Source: Spirochaetaceae bacterium (GTDB taxonomy: Bacteria; Spirochaetota; Spirochaetia; DSM-27196; PXBQ01). From it: 9,387 nucleotides of DNA. How positions within the stretch are numbered: the first letter of the stretch is position 1; each line of letters starts with the position of its first letter. The DNA lies in the NCBI GenBank assembly GCA_003566875.1, contig PXBQ01000331.1:1-9387 (forward strand), in the 5' to 3' direction. The position numbers and the translations under genes were made by a program. The notes under the pieces were generated by a model. That model was not told the origin of the DNA and ran no database searches. It saw nothing but the letters and a program-made list of their open reading frames with translations. Shown one piece after another: positions 1-6,179 of the stretch.

Positions 1-72
1 AGAGTCGTGGTCGTGATCGACGACACGACGACCAAAATCGATACAACCAGCTACCAAGGGACAAAGAAATGA
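1..72 (+). CDS. C-terminal end of an upstream gene, product unknown (partial)
   Basis: Reading from base 1, frame 1 is open for 23 codons and ends at TGA 70-72. The visible tail is rich in Val, Asp, Thr and Lys and ends in YQGTKK. The stop overlaps the start of the next gene as ATGA (69-72), an arrangement typical of translational coupling within an operon, and this is the main reason for calling it coding. The 5' part lies outside the window, so no function can be given. With so few codons, the open frame could also be chance. Confidence 0.5.
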   Translation, partial: RVVVVIDDTTTKIDTTSYQGTKK

Positions 73-1493
73 GCATCGACACAAACGTGGGCCGTCCCCG
101 TATAAGGTACATTCGGCGGCTTGCAGTCGCAGTCGCATTGGCAGCAACGGTTACGCTTTTTAGCTGTTCTACCCGATTAATCGGCCACGGAGTCGTACTA
201 TGGAGTCCGGACGAATCACGACTCGAAACCGGGGCGATGATCGGTATCACCGAGACTCTTCGCATCACAAACACGTACGTGTATCTCGACGCTGCCGGAA
301 CAAAACAGGAGATCGCGACGTGGCGCGTACGATTCTTCGAGGAAGAATCTGAGGCGGCCGCGTTTGCCGAACGGTACGGCGAGTTCGAGCGCATCTTTGC
401 GCGCGTGAATCAGAACGGCCTGCCTGTCCGCAACGAAATGTCACGTTTTTCCGAACGCGTGTACCGACTCCAACAGAACGAAGAGATCAAAGTCCTCGAT
501 CGCAGCGAGGAGATGCAAAACGAGGGAGGCCTCATCGCGTACTGGTACAACGTACTGACGTCCGACGGGACCGTTGGGTGGGTCTTCGGTCACCATCTCA
601 CAGTGTACGACTCGCTTACCGGCATCGTCGAGGAAGCCGACACCGACGCCGACCCGTTCATCGAAGCGCTGCTAACCGAAACGTGGCGGCCCGAGTACTA
701 CCGTGACATGATCGACACGCGCCGAATCGACCTTGCACGGTTCACCACGGCGCACGGATTGTTCCCCGACCCGGACCAGGGACGATTTACTCTTGTGCTG
801 CCCGATCACACGAGACGCCTCGAGTATTCGGAGATCCGCGAGATCGGCGCGCGGCAGTACGAACTCGTCGGAACATCGGCCATCGTGACGTTTCACGATC
901 GTAGCCAGATCACACTTCGTTATCCTCACGACGGGTCGTCACGAATCGTCAACTTCGTCGCGATATCGCGCGATATCGAGGAGATCATCGCCGAAGAGCG
1001 CGAGCGACGCGACGCGCTGTTCGAGCAGCTGGTCGAGCACGGTGAGACGGTGACCAGCGCAAACTACGGCCGGATCCGACTCCTCCCGAACAATCGCTTC
1101 GTGTGGCGAGGGTTCGAACTGCTCGTTCGCAACGGAATCGTCCCGCAGGGCACACCCGAGAGCGGATCGATAGACTTCCCACTTTTTCTGCCGAGCGAGT
1201 TGTCGGCACGATACGACGGCGCGCTTGCGTTCCGGTTCGACGACGTCGCGACACCGGCTCGATTCCTTTTCACGCTCGAGCCGGACGGCGTCAGGCTCAG
1301 GTTCATTCCGGACAGGTTCATAACCGACGCGTTAGTCACGTCCGAGCCGCCCGCGACGATCGTGATTTTTTTCACCCGGGAAACCGAAGAAGACGACGTC
1401 GTCGAGGACCAGGTTCTTGACGACGACTCTTCGGCTTCTCCCGACCCGTCCGCCGACGAGACAACCGAGGCGGGAGTCGGCGGCGGCGAGTAA
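69..1493 (+). CDS. SH3-domain lipoprotein, probably envelope-anchored, function unknown
   Basis: The 474-aa protein begins with a basic stretch (RRL at 16-18), a hydrophobic core at 19-31 and a lipobox-like LFSC ending at Cys33, so it is probably a lipoprotein. Phe at -2 and Ser at -1 fit the relaxed spirochaetal lipobox better than the usual L-A/S-G/A-C. Residues about 138-182 form a bacterial SH3-like fold, with WYNV at 159-162, a DGTVGWV turn at 166-172 and a closing GHHL. The remaining part (about 190-435) is a mixed alpha/beta region that I cannot assign. It contains a short charged helix near 310-330 and the segment YGRIRLLPNNRFVW. The C-terminal 35 or so residues are an acidic, low-complexity Asp/Glu/Ser/Pro/Thr tail, probably disordered. 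The start is supported by AAGGGA at 56-61, 7 nt before the ATG. An ABC-F gene follows after 13 nt, so the two are probably co-transcribed. Bacterial SH3 domains often bind cell wall or mediate protein contacts; which applies here is unknown. Confidence 0.85.
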   Translation: MSIDTNVGRPRIRYIRRLAVAVALAATVTLFSCSTRLIGHGVVLWSPDESRLETGAMIGITETLRITNTYVYLDAAGTKQEIATWRVRFFEEESEAAAFAERYGEFERIFARVNQNGLPVRNEMSRFSERVYRLQQNEEIKVLDRSEEMQNEGGLIAYWYNVLTSDGTVGWVFGHHLTVYDSLTGIVEEADTDADPFIEALLTETWRPEYYRDMIDTRRIDLARFTTAHGLFPDPDQGRFTLVLPDHTRRLEYSEIREIGARQYELVGTSAIVTFHDRSQITLRYPHDGSSRIVNFVAISRDIEEIIAEERERRDALFEQLVEHGETVTSANYGRIRLLPNNRFVWRGFELLVRNGIVPQGTPESGSIDFPLFLPSELSARYDGALAFRFDDVATPARFLFTLEPDGVRLRFIPDRFITDALVTSEPPATIVIFFTRETEEDDVVEDQVLDDDSSASPDPSADETTEAGVGGGE

Positions 1494-1496
1494 CGC

Positions 1497-1502
1497 GGGG
1501 AG
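1497..1502 (+). promoter_or_regulatory. Ribosome binding site that fixes the GTG start of the ABC-F gene
   Basis: GGGGAG lies just after the stop of the SH3 lipoprotein gene (TAA 1491-1493) and 4 nt before GTG 1507. It supports starting the ABC-F protein at 1507. The only upstream in-frame ATG, at 1417, would add 30 residues of Arg/Pro/Thr-rich sequence that is simply the lipoprotein tail read in another frame. Confidence 0.55.
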
Positions 1503-1506
1503 TATC

Positions 1507-3468
1507 GTGGCGCACGTTCAACTGACCAATGTCTCGATCGCGTACGGTGACCGCGACATCCTTTCATCGGTAAACCTCACGGTGCGTGACCGAGAACGCG
1601 TGGCGCTCACCGGTGCGAACGGAAGCGGGAAGACAACCGTGATGCGACTCATCTCGCGCGAGATCACTCCGGACTCGGGCGAGATCTCGATACCGCGCGA
1701 GGCGCGCCTCGCGTACCTGCAGCAATCGGGGATCGAACACGCGGGCACAACGCTGTACGCCGAGCTCGAGACCGCGTTCGACGAGTTTCACGAGGTCGAG
1801 ACCGAACGCCGTCGGATTGAACACGAACTCGAGACCGCGACGGACGGCAACGAGATCGCCGCGTTGCTCGCCGCGTACACCCCGCTTCAGGAACGGATCG
1901 AGCACAGCGGCTACTACACGCGCGCCGGCGAGATCGAGCGAATCGCGACCGGTCTCGGTTTTGCACGGGAGGATCTCGAGAGAAAGACCGACGAGTTCTC
2001 CGGCGGTTGGCAGATGCGGATCGCGCTCTCGAAGACGCTCCTGCGTACTCCCGGCGTGTTGCTGCTCGACGAGCCGACGAACTATCTCGACCTTGAAGCG
2101 CGCCTCTGGCTGCTTCAGCACCTACAGGCCTTTTCCGGCGCCGTCCTGTTCGTCGCGCACGATCGGTACTTTCTCGATAACGTCGCAACGTCGATCGCCG
2201 AGCTGTACATGGGTTCGATTACGGTGTACACGGGTGGATACACACGCTACGAGAAGATGCGCGAGGAACAGATGCAGGCGATCATCGCCGAATACGATAA
2301 GCAACAAGACGAGATTGCGAAGGCGGAGGACTTCATCCGGCGCTTTCGGTACAACTCGTCCAAAGCGCGTCTCGTTCAAAGTCGCGTCAAGTTGCTCGAG
2401 CGAATCGACCGGATCGAGATTCCCGACTCACTCAAGCGGATCCGGTTTCGGTTCCCGACGCCGCCGCACTCGGGTAAGAACGTCGTTTCGTTAGCGAACC
2501 TCGGCAAGTCGTACGGCTCGCGAGTCGTCCTCTCGGACGTCTCGTTCGATATTCGACGCGGAGAGAAACTCGTCGTCGTCGGTCGCAACGGCGCGGGGAA
2601 GTCGACTCTGCTCCGGATAATCGCAGGGCAGGACGACTCGTTCTCCGGCGAATGCAGGCTGGGTACCGACGTCTCGTACGCGTACTTCTCCGAAGAGAAG
2701 GCCGCCGCCCTGCCCGACGACTCGACCGTGATCGAACACCTCGAAAACGTCGCGCCAAATGAGTCGATGTCGCGGGTGCGCGACGTGCTCGGCGCGTTTC
2801 TGTTCCGCAACGATGACGTGCACAAGCCGATCGGTGTTCTGAGCGGCGGCGAACGCGCGCGTGCGCTGCTCGCGACGATGCTGTTGCGACCGGTCAACCT
2901 GCTCGTTCTCGACGAGCCGACCAATCATCTCGATTTGACGTCGAAAGACGTCCTGCTCGACGCGCTGACGAGTTACGCGGGAACGGTCGTATTCGTGTCG
3001 CACGACCGATACTTTATCGACCGGCTCGCGACGCGCGTCATCGAGCTCACGGCACCCGCGACGCCGAGTTCAACTCCGCGTACACGTGACTTCCCGGGTG
3101 ATTACGCGTACTACCTGTATCGGCTCGAGGCCGAGACCGCCGGCGAGCGGGCTCCAAGCACGCGCCGGTCCACGAGTCCTTCCGAGAGTCCGGGAGTGGA
3201 CGGCGCGAAGAGCGACCACGAACGCGACAAGAGCCGACGGTCTGAACTACGAAAGATCATCAACGAAGAGAACCGACTCATCGCGGAGATCGAAAAACTC
3301 GAGTCCGAGCACGCGTCGCTCGTGGAACGGCTCGCACTGCCGTCGGTCTACACCGACGGCGAAAAAACCAAGCGTCTCAAGGACACAATTTCCGAGTGCG
3401 AGCAACGTCGCGACGATGCGATACGCCGTTGGGAGCGACTCGAAGCGGAACGCGCGGTCTACTCTTGA
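1507..3468 (+). CDS. ABC-F family ATPase (duplicated ABC domains, C-terminal coiled coil; YheS/Uup-type)
   Basis: The 653-aa protein has two ATP-binding cassettes in one chain and no membrane segments, the hallmark of ABC-F proteins, which act on the ribosome rather than in transport. Domain 1 has an aromatic A-loop (Tyr13), Walker A GANGSGKT from 36, signature SGGWQ from 165, Walker B LLLDEPTN with Asp188/Glu189 and H-loop His218. Domain 2 has Walker A GRNGAGKST from 359, signature SGGERAR from 446, Walker B with Asp469/Glu470 and H-loop His499. Both catalytic Glu residues are intact. Between them (about 235-322) is a charged helical linker containing FRYNSSKA and QSRVKLLERI, the tRNA-interaction motif of the family. 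After domain 2 comes a PGDYAYYL motif, a Ser/Pro-rich spacer and a coiled coil (about 569-653), as in YheS/Uup-like members. The start is GTG 1507, where the sequence AHVQLTNVSIAYG is a normal ABC-F beginning. Members relieve stalled translation, or in some cases give antibiotic resistance. Nothing here points to a resistance subtype; a housekeeping translation role is likelier. Confidence 0.93.
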   Translation: MAHVQLTNVSIAYGDRDILSSVNLTVRDRERVALTGANGSGKTTVMRLISREITPDSGEISIPREARLAYLQQSGIEHAGTTLYAELETAFDEFHEVETERRRIEHELETATDGNEIAALLAAYTPLQERIEHSGYYTRAGEIERIATGLGFAREDLERKTDEFSGGWQMRIALSKTLLRTPGVLLLDEPTNYLDLEARLWLLQHLQAFSGAVLFVAHDRYFLDNVATSIAELYMGSITVYTGGYTRYEKMREEQMQAIIAEYDKQQDEIAKAEDFIRRFRYNSSKARLVQSRVKLLERIDRIEIPDSLKRIRFRFPTPPHSGKNVVSLANLGKSYGSRVVLSDVSFDIRRGEKLVVVGRNGAGKSTLLRIIAGQDDSFSGECRLGTDVSYAYFSEEKAAALPDDSTVIEHLENVAPNESMSRVRDVLGAFLFRNDDVHKPIGVLSGGERARALLATMLLRPVNLLVLDEPTNHLDLTSKDVLLDALTSYAGTVVFVSHDRYFIDRLATRVIELTAPATPSSTPRTRDFPGDYAYYLYRLEAETAGERAPSTRRSTSPSESPGVDGAKSDHERDKSRRSELRKIINEENRLIAEIEKLESEHASLVERLALPSVYTDGEKTKRLKDTISECEQRRDDAIRRWERLEAERAVYS

Positions 3469-3508
3469 GCGAGTGAGGTTTCGGGCCGATTTGGCGTTCG
3501 AGTCATTG

Positions 3509-3524
3509 CTGTTTGCCTAAACAG
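3509..3524. repeat. Perfect 6-bp inverted repeat upstream of xth
   Basis: CTGTTT and AAACAG are separated by GCCT, giving a perfect dyad in the 79-nt gap between the ABC-F stop and xth. It overlaps the -35 element proposed at 3513-3518, so it could be an operator. It could also be a weak hairpin closing the upstream operon, but no T-tract follows directly. A dyad of this size is also possible by chance. Confidence 0.3.
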
Positions 3525-3541
3525 AAAAACGGCGCTATTTT
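3513..3541 (+). promoter_or_regulatory. Candidate sigma-70-type promoter for xth
   Basis: TTGCCT (3513-3518, 4 of 6 consensus matches) and TATTTT (3536-3541, 4 of 6) are spaced by exactly 17 nt. The predicted transcription start, about 7 nt after the -10 box, falls on or next to the xth ATG at 3548. That would make the message leaderless, and no Shine-Dalgarno sequence is visible before this ATG. The call is by eye only. Confidence 0.3.
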
Positions 3542-3547
3542 CTCACC

Positions 3548-4315
3548 ATGATCAAGATCGTGTCTTGGAATGTGAACGGCATCCGTGCGGCAGAAAAGAA
3601 GGGACTCGTCAAGATCATCGCCGCCGAGAAACCCGATATCCTGTGTCTTCAAGAGACAAAAGCGCACCCGTCACAACTCTCCGACGCGTTGACAGACCCC
3701 GTCGGATACAGCTCGTACTGGAGCTCGGCGGAGAAAAAAGGCTACAGCGGAGTCGCGCTGTTCTCGCGAGAGCGGCCGAGATCGGTCGATTTGCTCGGAG
3801 ATGCGCGGTTCGACTCCGAAGGCCGCGTGCTCATCGCCGAATATCCCGACTTTGTCTTGATCACCGCGTACTTCCCGAACAGCCGCGACGGCGGCGCGAG
3901 GCTTGCGTACAAACTCGAGTTTTGCAGGACGATTCAAAAAAAATGCGATGAAATCGTCGCGTCGGGAAAAGACATCGTCATCAACGGTGATTTCAACGTT
4001 GCGCACCGGCCGATCGATCTCGAACACCCCGAGGCGAACGAGAACAGCGCGGGGTATCTACCCGCAGAACGCGCCTGGATGGACGGGTTCACGGATGCCG
4101 GATATCGGGACACGTTCCGGATGTTCAACCTCGATCCAAAAAACTACACATGGTGGTCGTACATGAACCGAGCACGCGAGAAAAACGTTGGATGGCGGAT
4201 CGATTACCACTGCGTGAACGAACGGTTTGTCTCGCGAGTCGCCGGCGCGTCGATACGACCGGATATAATCGGTTCCGATCACTGTCCGGTCGAGCTTACA
4301 CTGAAGCAAGGTTAA
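3548..4315 (+). CDS. xth: Exodeoxyribonuclease III (AP endonuclease, ExoIII/APE1 family)
   Basis: This 255-aa protein belongs to the endonuclease/exonuclease/phosphatase superfamily and has the usual length for bacterial ExoIII. It cleaves the backbone 5' to abasic sites and trims 3' blocking groups and 3' ends of duplex DNA in base excision repair. All signature motifs are present: SWNVNGIRA with Asn8, LQETKA with metal-binding Glu36, TAYFPN with Tyr108, INGDFNVAH with Asp148 and Asn150, GWRIDYHCV with Asp219, and SDHCPVELTL with Asp244/His245. The active site is therefore complete. Positions 201-203 (TWW) and the R-x-R-E-K-N-V-G-W-R segment are also typical. The upstream gap carries a candidate promoter but no clear ribosome binding site. 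The LON-domain gene follows 4 nt after the stop, so the two genes probably share a transcript. An A8 run lies at 3936-3943, but the frame is intact across it. Confidence 0.96.
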   Translation: MIKIVSWNVNGIRAAEKKGLVKIIAAEKPDILCLQETKAHPSQLSDALTDPVGYSSYWSSAEKKGYSGVALFSRERPRSVDLLGDARFDSEGRVLIAEYPDFVLITAYFPNSRDGGARLAYKLEFCRTIQKKCDEIVASGKDIVINGDFNVAHRPIDLEHPEANENSAGYLPAERAWMDGFTDAGYRDTFRMFNLDPKNYTWWSYMNRAREKNVGWRIDYHCVNERFVSRVAGASIRPDIIGSDHCPVELTLKQG

Positions 4316-4319
4316 CAGC

Positions 4320-4961
4320 ATGGATGAACCACGTATACCGATCTTCCCGCTCAATACGGTGCTGATGCCGAGGATGCCTTTGCCGCTTCACGTTTTTGAG
4401 GAGAGGTATCGCATCATGATATCCGAGTGCATAACCGCCGGGCGTGAGTTCGGCGTCGTGAACGCGTCCGGATCTCGACTCCAAAACGTCGGTACGACCG
4501 CGGAAATCAAAAGCGTGATCAAGGAGTACGATGACGGTCGGCTCGATATTCTCAGTTTCGGCGCCGAGCGGTTCAGAATCCTTGAAGTTTTTGAGGACCG
4601 TCCGTACCTCACCGCCAAGGTGAGCATGTTCGGCGATGATACGAATGACGATGAAGAAGCGCTCGCGGACGTGGTAAGCGATGCGGTCGCGACGCTCGCT
4701 GAGTTTGCAGAAGTCACGGGCACCGCGCTCGACATCGCGCCGCTCACGGACATAGACGCGGAGCAGCTCTCGTTCCTGATCGCTGTGACCGACATCTTCT
4801 CTAACGACGACCGCCAGAGTTTCATCGAAATGACGTGCACCGTCGAGAGGCTGGAGAAAGCCTCAGAAGCGGTCCGCCGAAGCACGATCATGCGTAAGGC
4901 GGTCCGGGAGATTCGCCACGTGGTCGGCGACTCCGTCGACATAACGCACCTCTTCAACTGA
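4320..4961 (+). CDS. Stand-alone LON substrate-binding-domain protein
   Basis: The 213-aa protein consists of the N-terminal domain of Lon protease (PF02190-type) with no AAA+ ATPase and no S16 protease part. It opens with the characteristic IPIFPLNTVLMP, then LPLHVFEERYR (21-31), then the core strand DGRLDILSFGAERFRI (about 72-87). Residues 1 to about 105 should form the beta barrel, and the rest an alpha-helical bundle ending at THLFN. Such short proteins are widespread in bacteria and their biochemical role is not established; binding of unfolded or damaged proteins is inferred from the role of the domain in Lon. AAGG at 4307-4310, inside the end of xth, lies 9 nt before the ATG and supports this start. 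The 4-nt spacing to xth indicates one operon. Confidence 0.9.
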   Translation: MDEPRIPIFPLNTVLMPRMPLPLHVFEERYRIMISECITAGREFGVVNASGSRLQNVGTTAEIKSVIKEYDDGRLDILSFGAERFRILEVFEDRPYLTAKVSMFGDDTNDDEEALADVVSDAVATLAEFAEVTGTALDIAPLTDIDAEQLSFLIAVTDIFSNDDRQSFIEMTCTVERLEKASEAVRRSTIMRKAVREIRHVVGDSVDITHLFN

Positions 4962-4990
4962 CCAGCCGCCCAAGACCTAACTGTCGCTCT

Positions 4991-5031
4991 CCGCGCGCTT
5001 GATCTATCTCAACGATCTATATCGCGGTTTT
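4991..5031 (+). terminator. Weak candidate terminator after the LON-domain gene
   Basis: CCGCG (4991-4995) can pair with CGCGG (5023-5027), followed by TTTT (5028-5031). The intervening 27 nt contains a small TTGA/TCAA pairing and two direct copies of GATCTAT (5001-5007 and 5014-5020). The long loop makes the hairpin poor. It lies between convergent genes, where a terminator is expected. I see no better candidate in the 77-nt gap. Confidence 0.22.
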
Positions 5032-5038
5032 CAGCATC

Positions 5039-5458
5039 TCACTTTTCAGCGTTACGGAAGCTAAGCGATGCGGAGTTGATACAGTACCGCAAACCCGTCG
5101 GCTGCGGACCATCGGGAAAGACGTGGCCGAGGTGAGCGTCGCACCGGGCACAAACTACTTCGGTCCGGACCATGCCGTGAGACCGGTCCTGATTCTCGAT
5201 AATCGCGTCGGGCTCGATCGGCGCGAAGAAACTTGGCCACCCGCTCCCCGAGTCGTACTTCGTTTCCGAATCGAACAACTGACGCCCACAACACGCGCAC
5301 TCGTACGTGCCGGCATCGTGCATATTGTAGTACTTGCCCGTGAACGCGGGCTCCGTGCCTTTTTTTCGTGCGATGCGGTACTGATCGGGCGCGAGCGATC
5401 TTTTCCACTCTTCGTCAGATTTCAGTATCTTGTCGTCGGTCTTGAGTTTGTCATTCAT
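5039..5458 (-). CDS. msrB: Peptide-methionine (R)-S-oxide reductase MsrB
   Basis: This 139-aa protein has the normal length of a single-domain MsrB. It reduces the R epimer of methionine sulfoxide in proteins, usually with thioredoxin as donor. The zinc site is complete as two CxxC pairs: Cys54/Cys57 (ECACCGRQLF) and Cys103/Cys106 (VVCARCDAHLGHVF). The substrate pocket motif SGSGWPSF is at 70-77. The catalytic Cys126 sits in LRYCINSASL near the C-terminus. Ser72 occupies a position that is Cys in many MsrBs, and Cys56 is an extra cysteine between the zinc ligands. No export signal is visible, so it is probably cytoplasmic. The gene stands alone on the minus strand, convergent with the LON gene and divergent from the 193-aa gene. 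The ribosome binding site is weak (GGTGAA just before the ATG). Confidence 0.96.
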   Translation of the reverse strand: MNDKLKTDDKILKSDEEWKRSLAPDQYRIARKKGTEPAFTGKYYNMHDAGTYECACCGRQLFDSETKYDSGSGWPSFFAPIEPDAIIENQDRSHGMVRTEVVCARCDAHLGHVFPDGPQPTGLRYCINSASLSFRNAEK

Positions 5459-5476
5459 GCTTCACCGTCCCGATCA

Positions 5477-5505
5477 AAGTTACTCGATCGCGGCCGACAC
5501 GGCAA
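5477..5505 (-). promoter_or_regulatory. Weak candidate promoter for msrB
   Basis: Read on the minus strand, TTGCCG (5505-5500, 4 of 6 matches) and TAACTT (5482-5477, 3 of 6) are spaced by 17 nt. The start of transcription would fall about 12 nt before the msrB ATG. It lies in the 123-nt divergent gap 5459-5581, which holds no gene. The match is poor and is proposed mainly because of its position. Confidence 0.2.
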
Positions 5506-5542
5506 GAAAAAGCCTATAGAACTGCTCCCGTTAATCCTGTGG

Positions 5543-5572
5543 TTAGCAATTTCTTCGCCAAGGTGTTAAGAT
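5543..5572 (+). promoter_or_regulatory. Candidate promoter for the 193-aa gene and coiled-coil gene
   Basis: TTAGCA (5543-5548, 4 of 6 matches) and TAAGAT (5567-5572, 4 of 6) are spaced by 18 nt. The expected transcription start is about position 5579, only a few nucleotides before the ATG at 5582. The nearest Shine-Dalgarno-like sequence (AAGG at 5560) is too far upstream to serve that ATG. If the promoter is right, the message has almost no leader. Confidence 0.28.
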
Positions 5573-5581
5573 ACTCCATAC

Positions 5582-6163
5582 ATGGACTTGAAACTCGTCG
5601 GCAACGTGAACAACATCAGGGAGGCAGCGAACGAGTTGCATCAAGTGTACGGTCACGAGTCCGACACGTCGTCCGATACGCGGCTCGGGAAAGAAGATCT
5701 TAAATTCATGATCGAGCGTATTCGCGATGGCGAATCTCGCAAATTGTTCCTGTGGCTGCTCGACGTCGTGATCGACATCACGGCAACGATGCAGTGGTGG
5801 AAACAATCCGAGAAGTTCATGACCGAGGTCCAGTGGGTCAGAAAAAAGATTGGCGACTCGGACGTGATGAGACGGCTTTCGCAGAGCGACTTCGAGAACG
5901 GAATCCCGGACGGAGTTCTAGACGTCATCAACCGGCACATCGAGCAAGGTGACCGTGCAAAGGTTCAAGAGATGTTGCCCGATAACTACATAAGGCGAGG
6001 TTATGCAAAAATCGACTACCAGGCGTTGCGACAGGTCTTCGAGGAGCGGAATCATTACTCCGAGGGCGACTGGGCGACGTTTTGTCGATTTGTCGAAACA
6101 CTCCCGTACGCGGGATTGATCACCGAAACAGCAAAAAAGCCGGTATGGGAAATCGACGGTTAG
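5582..6163 (+). CDS. Hypothetical protein, 193 aa, mostly helical, function unknown
   Basis: I do not recognise the family. The sequence looks mostly alpha-helical: a helix around 6-22 (VNNIREAANELHQVY), a Ser/Asp-rich loop at 26-36, a helix near 38-50, and a strongly amphipathic to hydrophobic stretch at 53-73 (LFLWLLDVVIDITATMQWW). The last is interrupted by Asp61 and Asp65, so it is more likely a buried helix than a membrane span. The C-terminal half has several Trp/Tyr/Phe residues (DWATFCRF, LPYAGLITE, KPVWEIDG), a pattern seen in small winged-helix or helical-bundle domains, but that is speculation. No signal peptide, so cytoplasmic. The ATG at 5582 is the first start in the frame and has no good ribosome binding site; a GTG at 5606 is an alternative. 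The coiled-coil gene begins 16 nt after the stop, which suggests a two-gene operon and a shared task. Confidence 0.8.
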   Translation: MDLKLVGNVNNIREAANELHQVYGHESDTSSDTRLGKEDLKFMIERIRDGESRKLFLWLLDVVIDITATMQWWKQSEKFMTEVQWVRKKIGDSDVMRRLSQSDFENGIPDGVLDVINRHIEQGDRAKVQEMLPDNYIRRGYAKIDYQALRQVFEERNHYSEGDWATFCRFVETLPYAGLITETAKKPVWEIDG

Positions 6164-6179
6164 AATAGAGGAGAATACC

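Noticed and set aside
672..3003. Many long open frames antisense or shifted to the lipoprotein and ABC-F genes, some over 150 codons
   Set aside because: They lie entirely over genes with clear domain evidence, are Arg/Ser-rich as expected for GC-rich shadow frames, and contain no recognisable motif.
3936..3943. A8 run inside xth as a possible frameshift or broken gene
   Set aside because: The ExoIII motifs before and after it are in one frame and complete, so the gene is intact.
4320..4961. Truncated Lon protease
   Set aside because: The length and complete N-terminal domain match the widespread stand-alone family, and no ATPase remnant follows before the convergent msrB gene.
5001..5020. 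Two direct copies of GATCTAT, 13 nt apart, as a possible regulatory repeat
   Set aside because: Only two short copies, in a convergent gap where no promoter is expected; chance is the simplest explanation.
5740..5802. Transmembrane helix in the 193-aa protein (residues 53-73)
   Set aside because: The segment is hydrophobic but is broken by Asp61 and Asp65 and flanked by charged helices, so a buried helix is more likely.
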